Shown: positions 8,502 to 17,508 of the stretch, one piece after another | How the letters are laid out: each line of letters opens with the position of its first letter | How positions within the stretch are numbered: position 1 is the first letter of the stretch | From: an uncultured Ligilactobacillus sp. | Lineage (GTDB): Bacteria; Bacillota; Bacilli; Lactobacillales; Lactobacillaceae | Reading direction: 5' to 3' | Assembly (NCBI GenBank): GCA_944326135.1 | Contig: CALVCU010000015.1 | Span: forward strand, 124,001-188,000 | DNA length: 64,000 bases | Notes under the pieces: generated by a model | What the model was told of the DNA's origin: nothing | Database searches by the model: none | Seen by the model: only the letters and a program-made list of their open reading frames with translations | Made by a program: the position numbers and the translations under genes

Positions 8502-9854
8502 TTAATTAAGGATGATTACATTAACTTTAAAAAAGTTTGGATCTTGTGAATAATTAATGAGTAAATTATCATATTTCTGTTTAAACTCAGAAATGTTGGA
8601 TAAACCTACTCCTAAGTGCCCTTCTTTAGTTGAATGGCCTTCATTTTGTAATTTTTCAAAATTATCTACTGGATGATCAATTGAATTTTCAATATATACT
8701 TCTAATTGATTTTCAGTTTGATAGATCATAATATTGATTGTTTTGGCTTTACTTTGAAGAGCTGCCTCACGTGCGTTATCGAGTAAAATTCCAAAAATAC
8801 GCACAATATCAAAATCTTCTATTTTAATTTTTGCATTAGTTTTTTTCTGACATTCAAAATGAATTTTTAATCCTGCATTACTATCCTTAGAGACTTGGTT
8901 GATCATTACACTTTTCAAATATGAATTACCAATGTTATCAAAATCATTAAAGAAAAATAACATACTATCATCAAAGTTATCATTAACATACTTCTTAAAT
9001 GTTTCAATATATTTTGAAAGTAATTCGGAATGTTCTTCGTGAACGATTTCTTCTAAACTTAAAACCAAATTCTGATAATCATGTTTAAACTTCCGCAAAC
9101 GACGCTGCTCAATTTCTAATGTGTCTGTATATTTTTTTAATGTAATTAGCTTTTGTTCCATTAATGCTTTTTCATATTTTTGCATTTGGAATTTTCTTGA
9201 GATATAAAAGATAATTCCAGCGAAAACTAATTCAATCAGAATGAAACTTAATAAACTAATATTAAAGGCTTCAGTTTGACTAATTTTAGTAAAACCAAGC
9301 GTATTTAAAATGACATTAAAAATCACAAAGGTCGTATCATAGATTACAAGCAACCGTAATAGCAATTTACGATCCATCATTTTAATGGTTTTAAAGACTT
9401 TCATCTTTCTCCAAGCAATCAAAATCAAAATTAATATCGCAAATTCAATTCCTTGAATAAATAAGACGAAACCAAAACCACGTACTCCGGCAATATTACT
9501 GAATAATTTAAATTGGATAAAGCTTACACATAAAAATACCGTTTGAATTAGACCATATCCTAACAAGATATTAATCTTTAATAAACGACGCTCATCCTTT
9601 TGGGGAAAGTCTTCATAAAAAATTCCATATAACGTTGCCAGTATGAATAAATTAGCAATAATCTCTGATGGAATCCATCTTTCAAAAACATCCGTTACAA
9701 AATAGATTAGAAAACCTAAAATTGTAAAGAATATTACTTGTCTTATTTGTAATCTAGAAAGTTTTTTATTAATTAAAAGAATCGTATACACATACAAGAA
9801 AATCGTTTCTAAAAGCATCGCCAGTAGCATTGCTTGATTAGTAATTATATACAT
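8502..9854 (-). CDS. AgrC-type (GHKL, HPK10) sensor histidine kinase, orphan
   Basis: A 450-residue protein. Roughly six membrane helices fill residues 1-220, followed by a coiled linker, the phospho-acceptor box FKHDYQN, the N box DNAREAA and the ATP-lid G box GVGLSNI. This is the architecture of peptide-pheromone receptors of the AgrC/quorum-sensing class. No response regulator or pheromone gene is adjacent: the upstream neighbour is sortase and the downstream one dtpT. It is closely similar in its kinase core to the disrupted gene at 21.5 kb. The signal and partner are unknown. Confidence 0.85.
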   Translation of the reverse strand: MYIITNQAMLLAMLLETIFLYVYTILLINKKLSRLQIRQVIFFTILGFLIYFVTDVFERWIPSEIIANLFILATLYGIFYEDFPQKDERRLLKINILLGYGLIQTVFLCVSFIQFKLFSNIAGVRGFGFVLFIQGIEFAILILILIAWRKMKVFKTIKMMDRKLLLRLLVIYDTTFVIFNVILNTLGFTKISQTEAFNISLLSFILIELVFAGIIFYISRKFQMQKYEKALMEQKLITLKKYTDTLEIEQRRLRKFKHDYQNLVLSLEEIVHEEHSELLSKYIETFKKYVNDNFDDSMLFFFNDFDNIGNSYLKSVMINQVSKDSNAGLKIHFECQKKTNAKIKIEDFDIVRIFGILLDNAREAALQSKAKTINIMIYQTENQLEVYIENSIDHPVDNFEKLQNEGHSTKEGHLGVGLSNISEFKQKYDNLLINYSQDPNFFKVNVIILN

Positions 9855-9911
9855 CTAAATTCCTCACAATATACTAATTTTTACAATGTTCTATACTCCG
9901 CATCCTTTGAG

Positions 9912-10601
9912 CTATTCATTGAATACCTTTAATGATTTTTTCGTAGCATTTTGTGTCGCAACAAGTTCACCGCGAACAATGATTCGTGTTTGAACACCTT
10001 CTTGTCCTGATGAACAAGTTACCAACGTAATCAATTTTTGATTTGGAACATTATCAAGCCATTGAACTTGAGTTTGATTAACAATCACTTTTTGGGTGAC
10101 CTTATATGTGTAGACATTTTGTCCATTTGTAACGTAGATTTTATCACCTTTTTGGATGTTTTCTAATGGGCCAAAAAGAATTTTTTCATTCTCCATGTGG
10201 TGTCCAGCAAGGGCATAGTTACCAGTTTCACCCATTTGTTCATCCTGTTTCATTGTTCCTGCCCCACGCATCAAGTTATTTTGAGATAATCCGTAAAAAA
10301 TTGGTAACCGAATCCCCACTTTAGGAATTGCAATCTTTCCAATTGAATCTGATGCATCCGAGGTTGCCGCATTCACCACATCTTTGGTATCAACGGCCTT
10401 AACTGAATCATAGTCAAAATTACCTTTTTTGGTACTTTGTTGCTTTTTAATTGGTTGATTTAATGCAGTTGTTGTCATGCGATTAACAATAAAAGTTTTA
10501 ATTTGTTCATTAAAAATTAAAGTTAATCCTGCCACTGTCAGTATCACAACCAATAATCCTACGAAGAAATTTTTAAGGTGTTTTGCTTTTTTCTTTGCCA
10601 T
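9912..10601 (-). CDS. srtA: Class A sortase
   Basis: A 229-residue housekeeping sortase with an N-terminal membrane anchor at about residues 11-30. The catalytic triad is visible: His in AGHHM (~134), Cys in TLVTCS (~196) and Arg in RIIVRGEL (~206-210). It cleaves LPXTG signals and links proteins to the peptidoglycan cross-bridge outside the membrane. Likely substrates are the LPQTG proteins at 19.4, 23.3 and 52.6 kb. ATG 10599-10601 is chosen because AGGAG is 8 bases upstream; an ATG two codons earlier is too close. It lies 32 bp behind yfhO and is probably cotranscribed. Confidence 0.93.
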   Translation of the reverse strand: MAKKKAKHLKNFFVGLLVVILTVAGLTLIFNEQIKTFIVNRMTTTALNQPIKKQQSTKKGNFDYDSVKAVDTKDVVNAATSDASDSIGKIAIPKVGIRLPIFYGLSQNNLMRGAGTMKQDEQMGETGNYALAGHHMENEKILFGPLENIQKGDKIYVTNGQNVYTYKVTQKVIVNQTQVQWLDNVPNQKLITLVTCSSGQEGVQTRIIVRGELVATQNATKKSLKVFNE

Positions 10602-10633
10602 ACTCATTTACTCCTATTCTGAATTAACTCCAA

Positions 10634-13252
10634 TTATCTTCTTGTTTTACGTTTCTTATCAGAAACAATCAAGAATACTAAAATTGCAATACTAATAATT
10701 GAAATTAAAGCCCCTAAAACAATATATGGTGTTCTATACGTAAAGGTTACTGTATGTTTTCCTGCACTCAATGGTACTGCTAAGAATTCACCTAATACGG
10801 TTTTTGCCTTAACGGTCTTGCCATCAACTTTTACATGCCATCCTTTTTGAGCAGGAATGGTTGTCATTAAGACTTGATCCTTTTCAGCAGTGATTGTTCC
10901 ACTTACCTTAGCATTACTGAAGTGAGTAATCTTAAGTTGGTGCTTATTTAATTGTTTCATTAACTTGTTGTAACTATCCATCTTCAAGTAATACAATGCA
11001 AAGCTATCCAATTGTAAGCTATTGTTATTAGCTGTGATTGTTAAGACTTGTTTTTCACCCTTTTGGTTACCTGGACTAACATTTAAGACCATTGGTGAGT
11101 TAAAGTCACTTGTTTGCGTTAATTGTTGACCATTCAAGCTAAATGAAGCTGCATTGTTACTGAATGCTGGTCCAATTGTTAAATAATATGGATTATTAGT
11201 CTTAGGTGTGAAAGGCATTTGGATTGTTGCAACTTGATTTGCATCCAACTTCGTATAGTTATTGTTACCTTCATCCTTCATATTACTGTAAATTACGCTT
11301 AGGTTCTTATAAGTGCCAAACAATTGTAATTTCTTGTTCCCAGCTAAACCAGCAGCAATTGCGTTTTGGTTTTGAATTGGCATTGCACTCTTAAGCTTGA
11401 CATCCAAGATATCTGAACTAGCAGCAAATCCTAATGGTAATACATTTGAATTTTCATAAATATTGATTGCATTTGTTCCATCAACTTGTTTATCATTGAT
11501 CAAATCTAAACGTGTTGAATATGGTGTCAAAACAGAATTATTGCTTGTTTGTTGCATCATATACTTGATGCCTAAGAATGAATCTGTAAAGAGTGTTCCG
11601 TTACTGTATGCAGTGTAGTTATCACCTGAAGAATTACCAATCTTATTCATAAACTCTGATGTATTAGGATCTAACATTGAGTTAAATTGGTCAGTTCCAT
11701 AGTAATTACATTGCATTGGATCATCTTTAGAACGTTCAAATGTTTTACCAATTCGATAAAATTGATTTTTACCTGGACGAATTCCCTTCAAAGCGTCATT
11801 TACATTATCTACATAATTAGCAAAATCGCTTTGTTTTACATAATCAATTGGATTCAAACTCAAGGCTGCATTTGCTGTAATTTCAACAATTGTAAGTACC
11901 AATAATGATAATTTTAACCATCGCTTGAGTGGTAAAGCTAATAGCATTAAGAATGCTAAGATAATCACACTACTGATTACAAGATTTGAACCCTTCAAGA
12001 AGTTAAATTCTTTAATATTGTAGAAACTATATTCTAAGATTCCGCCTAAAACAAAGATGCTAAGAATCAATTGTAAGCGTGAGAGTTTCTCAATATTCAG
12101 CAATCCTCGTGCAGCTATCAGAATCAACCAGAAACATACAATGTATGAAAAACGGTATGGATACCATACAGGGAATTGCATAGCGTGCCAAAATAGATCT
12201 AATGGTTGGTAACATAATGAAAGGACAAAGAAGGCACTAATTGCAAAGGTTGCAATTTTTTCTTTGGTCTTAATTTGCTTACTTGTAAAGTAGCAAATAA
12301 TTCCAATCAAAACTAATGTTCCAACGAAAATGTTAGGTGTTCCCTTTGGCATTTGGTCGAAATTAAATCCACCAACTAAAAACTTAGGTAGTATCTTCCA
12401 TGGTGAATAATCAAATTTCCATTCAAAAGTCTTAGTGTTGTATTGTGCTTTTGTATCAAGAATTTCGAAAAATGTTGGTAATAATACAACTGCAGCCATT
12501 CCAGCAGCAAGTAAGGAACGTCCAACAAAACTCTTAATTACTTGCCATTTATTTGATAGCTTTTCACTATGACGCACAAAAGTCCAAATAAAGTAAAGGA
12601 CAACAAAGATACAGATCATGTATCCCATGTAGTAGTTAGTAATTAAAATAATTGCTAGAAATACTGGGTATACCCATTTACTTTGGTTATTAAAAAGATT
12701 TTCAATTCCTAAAATAACTAATGGAAGAAAGACGACTGCATCCAACCACATTACATTAAGCATATTAGCAACGACAAAACCGTTTAATGCATATGCAATT
12801 GATAAGGCAGGAACTAAGTAGCCCTTTTGCCATTTTTCTTTTAGTAAAAGTTTACTAAATGTCCAGCCACTAAAGCCGACTTTAAGCAATGTGACTAACA
12901 TGATACCGAAAGTTAGCCAACGACCTGGGGTAAATAATAAAATTAAATTAAATGGACTAAATAAGTAGTAGGCCCATGTTCCCCACATACCTCCCCCTAA
13001 GGTATTTTGGAACGAATAGAATAACTCACTAAAATGATGTAGTAGAGTATTTCTGAAATATGAATAAAAATCAACGTATTGCTGACCCATATCTACCGTT
13101 AAAATTGATGAACTTCCAAATGGAAACATTTTTCGGTAAATAAAATAACCCAACATGATGATCACTGGCATCGCAAATGAAATCAGTTGCATCAATTGGG
13201 AATTACTGTCAGTTTTTTTCTTACGCGAGTGTGTTGTAGTTCTCTTTCTCAC
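10634..13252 (-). CDS. yfhO: YfhO-family polytopic membrane protein
   Basis: An 872-residue protein with many hydrophobic helices. It carries the YfhO signature DMGQQYVDFYSYFRNTLL, and GGGMWGTWAYYLFSPFN in the first extracytoplasmic region. It ends with a beta-rich extracellular portion and one last helix. YfhO/GtlB proteins are GT-C-type enzymes implicated in glycosylating lipoteichoic acid outside the membrane. The GTG start at 13250-13252 follows GGGGTG; the longer frame from 13315 begins TTG without a ribosome site. It forms a unit with srtA. Confidence 0.85.
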   Translation of the reverse strand: MRKRTTTHSRKKKTDSNSQLMQLISFAMPVIIMLGYFIYRKMFPFGSSSILTVDMGQQYVDFYSYFRNTLLHHFSELFYSFQNTLGGGMWGTWAYYLFSPFNLILLFTPGRWLTFGIMLVTLLKVGFSGWTFSKLLLKEKWQKGYLVPALSIAYALNGFVVANMLNVMWLDAVVFLPLVILGIENLFNNQSKWVYPVFLAIILITNYYMGYMICIFVVLYFIWTFVRHSEKLSNKWQVIKSFVGRSLLAAGMAAVVLLPTFFEILDTKAQYNTKTFEWKFDYSPWKILPKFLVGGFNFDQMPKGTPNIFVGTLVLIGIICYFTSKQIKTKEKIATFAISAFFVLSLCYQPLDLFWHAMQFPVWYPYRFSYIVCFWLILIAARGLLNIEKLSRLQLILSIFVLGGILEYSFYNIKEFNFLKGSNLVISSVIILAFLMLLALPLKRWLKLSLLVLTIVEITANAALSLNPIDYVKQSDFANYVDNVNDALKGIRPGKNQFYRIGKTFERSKDDPMQCNYYGTDQFNSMLDPNTSEFMNKIGNSSGDNYTAYSNGTLFTDSFLGIKYMMQQTSNNSVLTPYSTRLDLINDKQVDGTNAINIYENSNVLPLGFAASSDILDVKLKSAMPIQNQNAIAAGLAGNKKLQLFGTYKNLSVIYSNMKDEGNNNYTKLDANQVATIQMPFTPKTNNPYYLTIGPAFSNNAASFSLNGQQLTQTSDFNSPMVLNVSPGNQKGEKQVLTITANNNSLQLDSFALYYLKMDSYNKLMKQLNKHQLKITHFSNAKVSGTITAEKDQVLMTTIPAQKGWHVKVDGKTVKAKTVLGEFLAVPLSAGKHTVTFTYRTPYIVLGALISIISIAILVFLIVSDKKRKTRR

Positions 13253-13451
13253 GTCAATGCTCACCCCAATACTATTTATTAACAGCAAAACGATATATTT
13301 TAAGCTATTTCTCAATTTTTAATTGTAACATAGAATTAAATTTAACATTGCCGATATCATGCGAGATTAAACAATCTAAAGGGTATTTTAAACAACTTAT
13401 AGAGATACAAACAAAATTGGCTCAATCAGCAATGCAATCACAAAATAACTA

Positions 13452-13460
13452 TGTTAGAAT
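13452..13460 (+). promoter_or_regulatory. Extended -10 promoter element of pepC
   Basis: TGTTAGAAT matches the extended -10 form (TGnTAnAAT) and lies about 33 bases before the pepC start. No good -35 is visible, as expected for extended -10 promoters. Confidence 0.45.
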
Positions 13461-13492
13461 TTAATTAATTTTAGATGAAGGAAGGCTTTATT

Positions 13493-14818
13493 ATGCTAAA
13501 TGACAAAAAAGATATTTCGTTTGATGATCTATCAAACTTCAATACTGATTTAGAAAACACGCCTGCTGCTACTCCGTTAGCACGTGCGGTTCAAGAAAAT
13601 GGCGTTACTAAAGCTAGTCATAATTATGCTGCTAAGCGCGACCTCAATCGTGTTTTTTCACTTGAATTAGATACTGGCTCTGTTACAGCACAGAAAAAAA
13701 GTGGTCGTTGCTGGTTATTCGCAACTTTAAATACATTACGCCACAAATTTACTCAAAAATATAATATTAAAGACTTTCAATTTTCTCAAAATTATATTTC
13801 ATTTTTTGATCGTTTAGAAAAAGCTAATCATTATTTAGAAGAAATCATTAAACTTGCTGATCGTCCTGCTGATGATCGTGAATTACTAGAACTTTTACAT
13901 TGGAATGATAATGATGGCGGTCAATGGGCAAATGCTGCTGCCTTGATCAACAAATACGGCTTGGTTCCACAAAGTGAAATGCCTGAAACTTTTGCTAGTG
14001 ATCAAACTGCTGATTTGAATACATCTTTAAATTTGAAATTAAGTAAAGATGCAATGACCTTACGTGAAATGCGTGCCAACGGCGAAAATGAAGAACAATT
14101 ACGTACTTACAAGAAACAAGCATTAAGTGATATTTATCGCATGTTAGTTTACGCATTTGGTAAACCACCTGTAAAATTTGATTTTGAATATCGTGATGAT
14201 AAGAAGAATTACCATATTGATCAAAATCTTACTCCTAAGTCATTTTATGCTAAATATGTTGCTCATGATTTTGACGCTTATGTTTGCTTATTAGATGCTC
14301 CTGATCATGAAATGCATCAAAAATATGGTCTACCAAGCCAAGATTATATTTACAATGAAAAGCATATTGAATTTTTAAACATTGGTACACAAGCACTTAA
14401 AGATGCTGTAATTGCTTCACTTCAAGATGGAGAAACAGTATGGTTTGGTTGTGATGTTCTTCAAGATATGGATCGTGATAAGGGTTATTTAGCACCTGAA
14501 TTCTTCAAGCAAGGTGAATTATTTAATATCGATCTTGAATTAAGTAAGAAAGAACGTTTAGCTTCACGCAATGGTGAAGTTTCACATGCTATGACATTTA
14601 CAGGTGTTGACCTTGTTGATGGCAAGCCAACAAAATGGAAAGTAGAAAATTCATGGGGTGATAAAGTTGGCGACAAAGGTTACTTTATCATGACTGATGA
14701 ATGGTTTGATAAATATGTTTATGAAGTAATCGTTAATAAGAAATATATTTCAGAAGAAGCACGAAAGATTGATCAACAAGAAAAAATCGATCTTCCAGCA
14801 TGGGACTCACTTCAATAA
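13493..14818 (+). CDS. pepC: Aminopeptidase C (bleomycin-hydrolase family, C1B)
   Basis: A 441-residue cytosolic cysteine aminopeptidase, the usual length for PepC. Catalytic residues are visible: Gln and Cys in QKKSGRCWLFATLN (~67 and 73), His in EVSHAMTFTGV and Asn in VENSWGD. It removes N-terminal residues from imported peptides. The start at 13493 is chosen for AGGAAGG seven bases upstream; the longer in-frame ATG at 13475 is less well placed. It is monocistronic with a strong terminator. Confidence 0.94.
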   Translation: MLNDKKDISFDDLSNFNTDLENTPAATPLARAVQENGVTKASHNYAAKRDLNRVFSLELDTGSVTAQKKSGRCWLFATLNTLRHKFTQKYNIKDFQFSQNYISFFDRLEKANHYLEEIIKLADRPADDRELLELLHWNDNDGGQWANAAALINKYGLVPQSEMPETFASDQTADLNTSLNLKLSKDAMTLREMRANGENEEQLRTYKKQALSDIYRMLVYAFGKPPVKFDFEYRDDKKNYHIDQNLTPKSFYAKYVAHDFDAYVCLLDAPDHEMHQKYGLPSQDYIYNEKHIEFLNIGTQALKDAVIASLQDGETVWFGCDVLQDMDRDKGYLAPEFFKQGELFNIDLELSKKERLASRNGEVSHAMTFTGVDLVDGKPTKWKVENSWGDKVGDKGYFIMTDEWFDKYVYEVIVNKKYISEEARKIDQQEKIDLPAWDSLQ

Positions 14819-14824
14819 ACAAAC

Positions 14825-14855
14825 AAAAAACGAGACTGAATTCAGTCTCGTTTTT
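14825..14855. terminator. Bidirectional terminator between pepC and the L,D-transpeptidase
   Basis: A perfect palindrome (AAAAACGAGACTGAA with its complement) with A and T tracts at both ends, between converging stops at 14818 and 14859. Confidence 0.92.
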
Positions 14856-14858
14856 ATA

Positions 14859-15608
14859 TTATTTATTTTTAATCACTACTTTTGTTCCTACTTTAAGGTT
14901 TTCCATCATCCATTTGGCATCTGGGACTGACAACCGAATACATCCATGTGAAGCAGGTTCTTTACCTAATTTTTCAGCTTCTGCAATGTTGTATTGACCG
15001 TCTTTCATTGTTGGAACACTATGGAATAGATAAACCCCATGGTCTTTCCAAGAAACCCAGTAATTAGCCCCTTCATTTAATTCTCCATTAAAGAAACTAT
15101 TACCACGTTCATTTTGAATATAGAATGTACCAGTTGGTGTATCACTAACTTCTTTGCCTTGTTTATCTTTATGAAAAACTCCACCACTGGAATACATGGT
15201 ATAGATCACCTTTTTCCCTGACATTAAGTATGTTCGATTTTTCTTCAAACTAACTTTTACCCAAAAATCTTTTACTTGGGCTAAGTCAGGATATGGTCGA
15301 TTTTCAGAAGGCTTTTGCCAATCAATTGGAGTATGCATTACTGTAGTTTGCTTACTTGATGATTGCGCTTGGGATGATGCACTTTGAGTCGAAGCTTTTG
15401 AAGCTACAGTTTTAACATGTTGATTTTCTTTTTTAGAAATTGTGCTTTTTTGCTTAACTTCATATGCATTTGCTACATGCTCTAACTGATGATAACTGAG
15501 TAAAGCTAATAAAACGGATGGTAATAGGATAAAATCAAATTTTCTAATATGTAATTTTTTCCATTTTTGTTCACGTTGCCGTTTAATGCGTTCACTTCTT
15601 TTTTCCAT
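14859..15608 (-). CDS. Membrane-anchored L,D-transpeptidase (YkuD domain)
   Basis: A 249-residue protein. It has a basic N-terminus, one hydrophobic helix at about 28-45, a Ser/Lys/Gln-rich linker and a YkuD catalytic domain with HSVPTM and the active-site segment ASHGCIRLSVPDA. It should act outside the membrane, forming 3-3 peptidoglycan cross-links or attaching proteins to the wall. The typical His-x(14-17)-SHGCxR arrangement is intact. It is followed by prs in the opposite reading order on the same strand (31-bp gap to the prs stop). Confidence 0.88.
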   Translation of the reverse strand: MEKRSERIKRQREQKWKKLHIRKFDFILLPSVLLALLSYHQLEHVANAYEVKQKSTISKKENQHVKTVASKASTQSASSQAQSSSKQTTVMHTPIDWQKPSENRPYPDLAQVKDFWVKVSLKKNRTYLMSGKKVIYTMYSSGGVFHKDKQGKEVSDTPTGTFYIQNERGNSFFNGELNEGANYWVSWKDHGVYLFHSVPTMKDGQYNIAEAEKLGKEPASHGCIRLSVPDAKWMMENLKVGTKVVIKNK

Positions 15609-15639
15609 AACTCTCCCTTACCGTTACTGCGATTAAATA

Positions 15640-16602
15640 TTAAATACTATCATCCTTATTAAATAAAGCATCTACAGATTGATTATGATAAATCAAAGAA
15701 ATTGCATCAGCAAAAATAGAAGCTACAGATACAGTTTCTAATTTATCAAATTGTTTTTCTTCAGGAATTTGAATTGTATCAGTTACGATAACTTTCTTCA
15801 AAGCAGAGTCTTGTAATTCTTTGCTAGCATCGCCTGATAAAATTGGATGGGTTGCTAAACCGTAAATTTCACTAGCTCCTGCATTTTTTAAGACAGCTGC
15901 TGCGTCCACCATCTTTGAACCAGTATCAATTAAATCATCGTATACAATACAACGACGTCCAGCAACATCACCAATTACGCCTGTATCAGCTAAATTGATG
16001 CGATTCTTATCACGTTTATCGACAATTACGATTGGTGCTTTTAATAGTTCGGCTAAATTACGTGCAAGCTTTACACTACTATGGTCAGGTGCAACTACAA
16101 CTACATTTTGATCGAGTTTTTGTTGCTTAATGTATTTTACTTGATCATAAATAGCAACCAAGTGATCCATTGGAATATTAAAGAATCCTTGAAGTTGACC
16201 AGCATGTAAATCTAAGGTAATGATTCTATCTGCGCCTGCCATTGTTAAAAAGTTAGCAATTAACTTAGCTGTAATTGGTTCACGTGAGCGTGTTTTACGG
16301 TCTGCACGTGCATAACCATAATATGGAATTACACAGTTAATTGTTCCTGCACTTGCACGGCGTAAAGCATCAATCATAATCATTAATTCCATAAAGTTTT
16401 CATTTACTGGGTCAGAAATTGATTGAATAACAAACACATCACATCCACGAACACTTTGATCAATATTTATTTGAATTTCACCATCGCTAAAATGATGTAC
16501 AGTTGTAGCGCAAATTTCAACACCTAAGCCTTCTGCAATTTTTTTAGAAAGTTTGGGATTAGAATTTAATGCAAAAAGCTTAATTCCGGTATTATCTCGC
16601 AT
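15640..16602 (-). CDS. prs: Ribose-phosphate pyrophosphokinase
   Basis: A 320-residue class I PRPP synthetase. It has the ATP and ribose-phosphate elements FSDGEIQINIDQSVRG, DLHAGQLQGFF and the PRPP-binding loop IVYDDLIDTGSK. It makes PRPP for nucleotide, His and Trp synthesis in the cytosol. The start is ATG 16600-16602 behind GGAGG; 26 codons of open frame upstream lack a ribosome site. Lactobacilli often carry two prs genes; whether this is the main copy cannot be judged here. Confidence 0.93.
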   Translation of the reverse strand: MRDNTGIKLFALNSNPKLSKKIAEGLGVEICATTVHHFSDGEIQINIDQSVRGCDVFVIQSISDPVNENFMELMIMIDALRRASAGTINCVIPYYGYARADRKTRSREPITAKLIANFLTMAGADRIITLDLHAGQLQGFFNIPMDHLVAIYDQVKYIKQQKLDQNVVVVAPDHSSVKLARNLAELLKAPIVIVDKRDKNRINLADTGVIGDVAGRRCIVYDDLIDTGSKMVDAAAVLKNAGASEIYGLATHPILSGDASKELQDSALKKVIVTDTIQIPEEKQFDKLETVSVASIFADAISLIYHNQSVDALFNKDDSI

Positions 16603-17149
16603 AATTAATTTCCTCCAGTAAAATAGGTTACTTCTATAATTATTATTACTATATAATTTTATGGAATTTAAAATTAATGTCAAGGTGATAGACTAGTCAT
16701 AATCGAACTTTAATTAAAGCTTTCTAATTATTAAAAGCAGCAAAGTTCATGGGCATACTATTACAAATAAAGATAAATTATTTTATACAACGTGTCCAAT
16801 ATTATTTTCTTGTTTTTTATTAAAAAGACAAACATTACGTTTATTAATAAAATTAAATACTGCCATTTTTCATTTTAATTTATCATTATCTGAACTTTGT
16901 GTCAAAGAATATTTGCCAATATTTGCATAATCCTCAAGTGAGGTTTTGTAACATCTTTTATCAATTATAAATAAAAATGCACAAAATTTATTAGTATTTA
17001 TTTATATTAAATTAAAATCATGTTAAAATATCAGTATAGGGGCAAGTTTTATCGAAAGACAATAAGTTAGTTACTCAAATGTATTAAACTACTATGATTT
17101 GTAATTACGAAAATGTGTTTATGTTTAATTGATTTAAGGAGGAGTAATT
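16603..17149. other. Intergenic region between prs and the XRE gene
   Basis: AT-rich, with no convincing ORF. It holds an inverted repeat GAACTTT (16703-16709) / AAAGTTC (16742-16748) enclosing a smaller AGCTTT/AAAAGC stem on the prs side. On the plus side it holds a likely promoter for the XRE gene (TTTATA, 17 bp, then TGTTAAAAT ending near 17029) and a leader of about 115 nt. Confidence 0.45.
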
Positions 17150-17350
17150 ATGGAATTAGGTAAAAACTTAGAAGAAAAGCGGGAAGATCTATGTTTTACA
17201 CAAAAAGAAGTAGCCAACATTTTGCATGTATCGCGGCAAACGGTATCTAACTGGGAGCGAGATGTTAGCTATCCTGATTTGGAGAGTTTGGTTTCTTTAA
17301 GTGATTTATATCACATCTCTGTTGACAACTTATTGGACCACACAATTTAA
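17150..17350 (+). CDS. Small XRE-family (Cro/CI-type) DNA-binding regulator
   Basis: A 66-residue protein that is almost entirely a helix-turn-helix domain. QKEVANILHVSRQTVSNWERD gives the recognition helix, and YHISVDNLLD the usual C-terminal part. It resembles the DNA-binding half of larger XRE regulators, without a sensor domain. A strong AAGGAGG precedes the ATG. It stands alone between prs and the sulfotransferase and has a structured 3' region before its terminator. The target is unknown. Confidence 0.85.
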   Translation: MELGKNLEEKREDLCFTQKEVANILHVSRQTVSNWERDVSYPDLESLVSLSDLYHISVDNLLDHTI

Positions 17351-17423
17351 AACCGGACAACAAGCCGATTTCTTTCGGTAAAAACTTCGGGATTGTGAAA
17401 TCCTCTAAAAGTAGCTACTTAGG

Positions 17424-17453
17424 CCAGATAGTTTCCGAGACTATCTGGTTTTT
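17424..17453 (+). terminator. Intrinsic terminator of the XRE gene
   Basis: Hairpin CCAGATAGT/ACTATCTGG followed by TTTTT. Smaller hairpins (GGATT/AATCC and an AAGTAGCTACTT palindrome) precede it in the 73-base 3' region. Confidence 0.85.
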
Positions 17454-17461
17454 AAAATTAA

Positions 17462-17491
17462 AAAGGCTCTAGAATATTCTAGAGCCTTTCT
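17462..17491 (-). terminator. Intrinsic terminator of the sulfotransferase gene
   Basis: A perfect palindrome AAAGGCTCTAGAAT with its complement, followed on the minus strand by TTTTTAATTTT. Confidence 0.85.
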
Positions 17492-17508
17492 CCCATCGTA
17501 ATTCAATT

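Noticed and set aside
17035..17110. c-di-GMP (GEMM-I) riboswitch before the XRE gene
   Set aside because: GGGGCAAG and CGAAAG resemble its first half, but the second conserved half (GGACGCAAAGCC-like) is missing.
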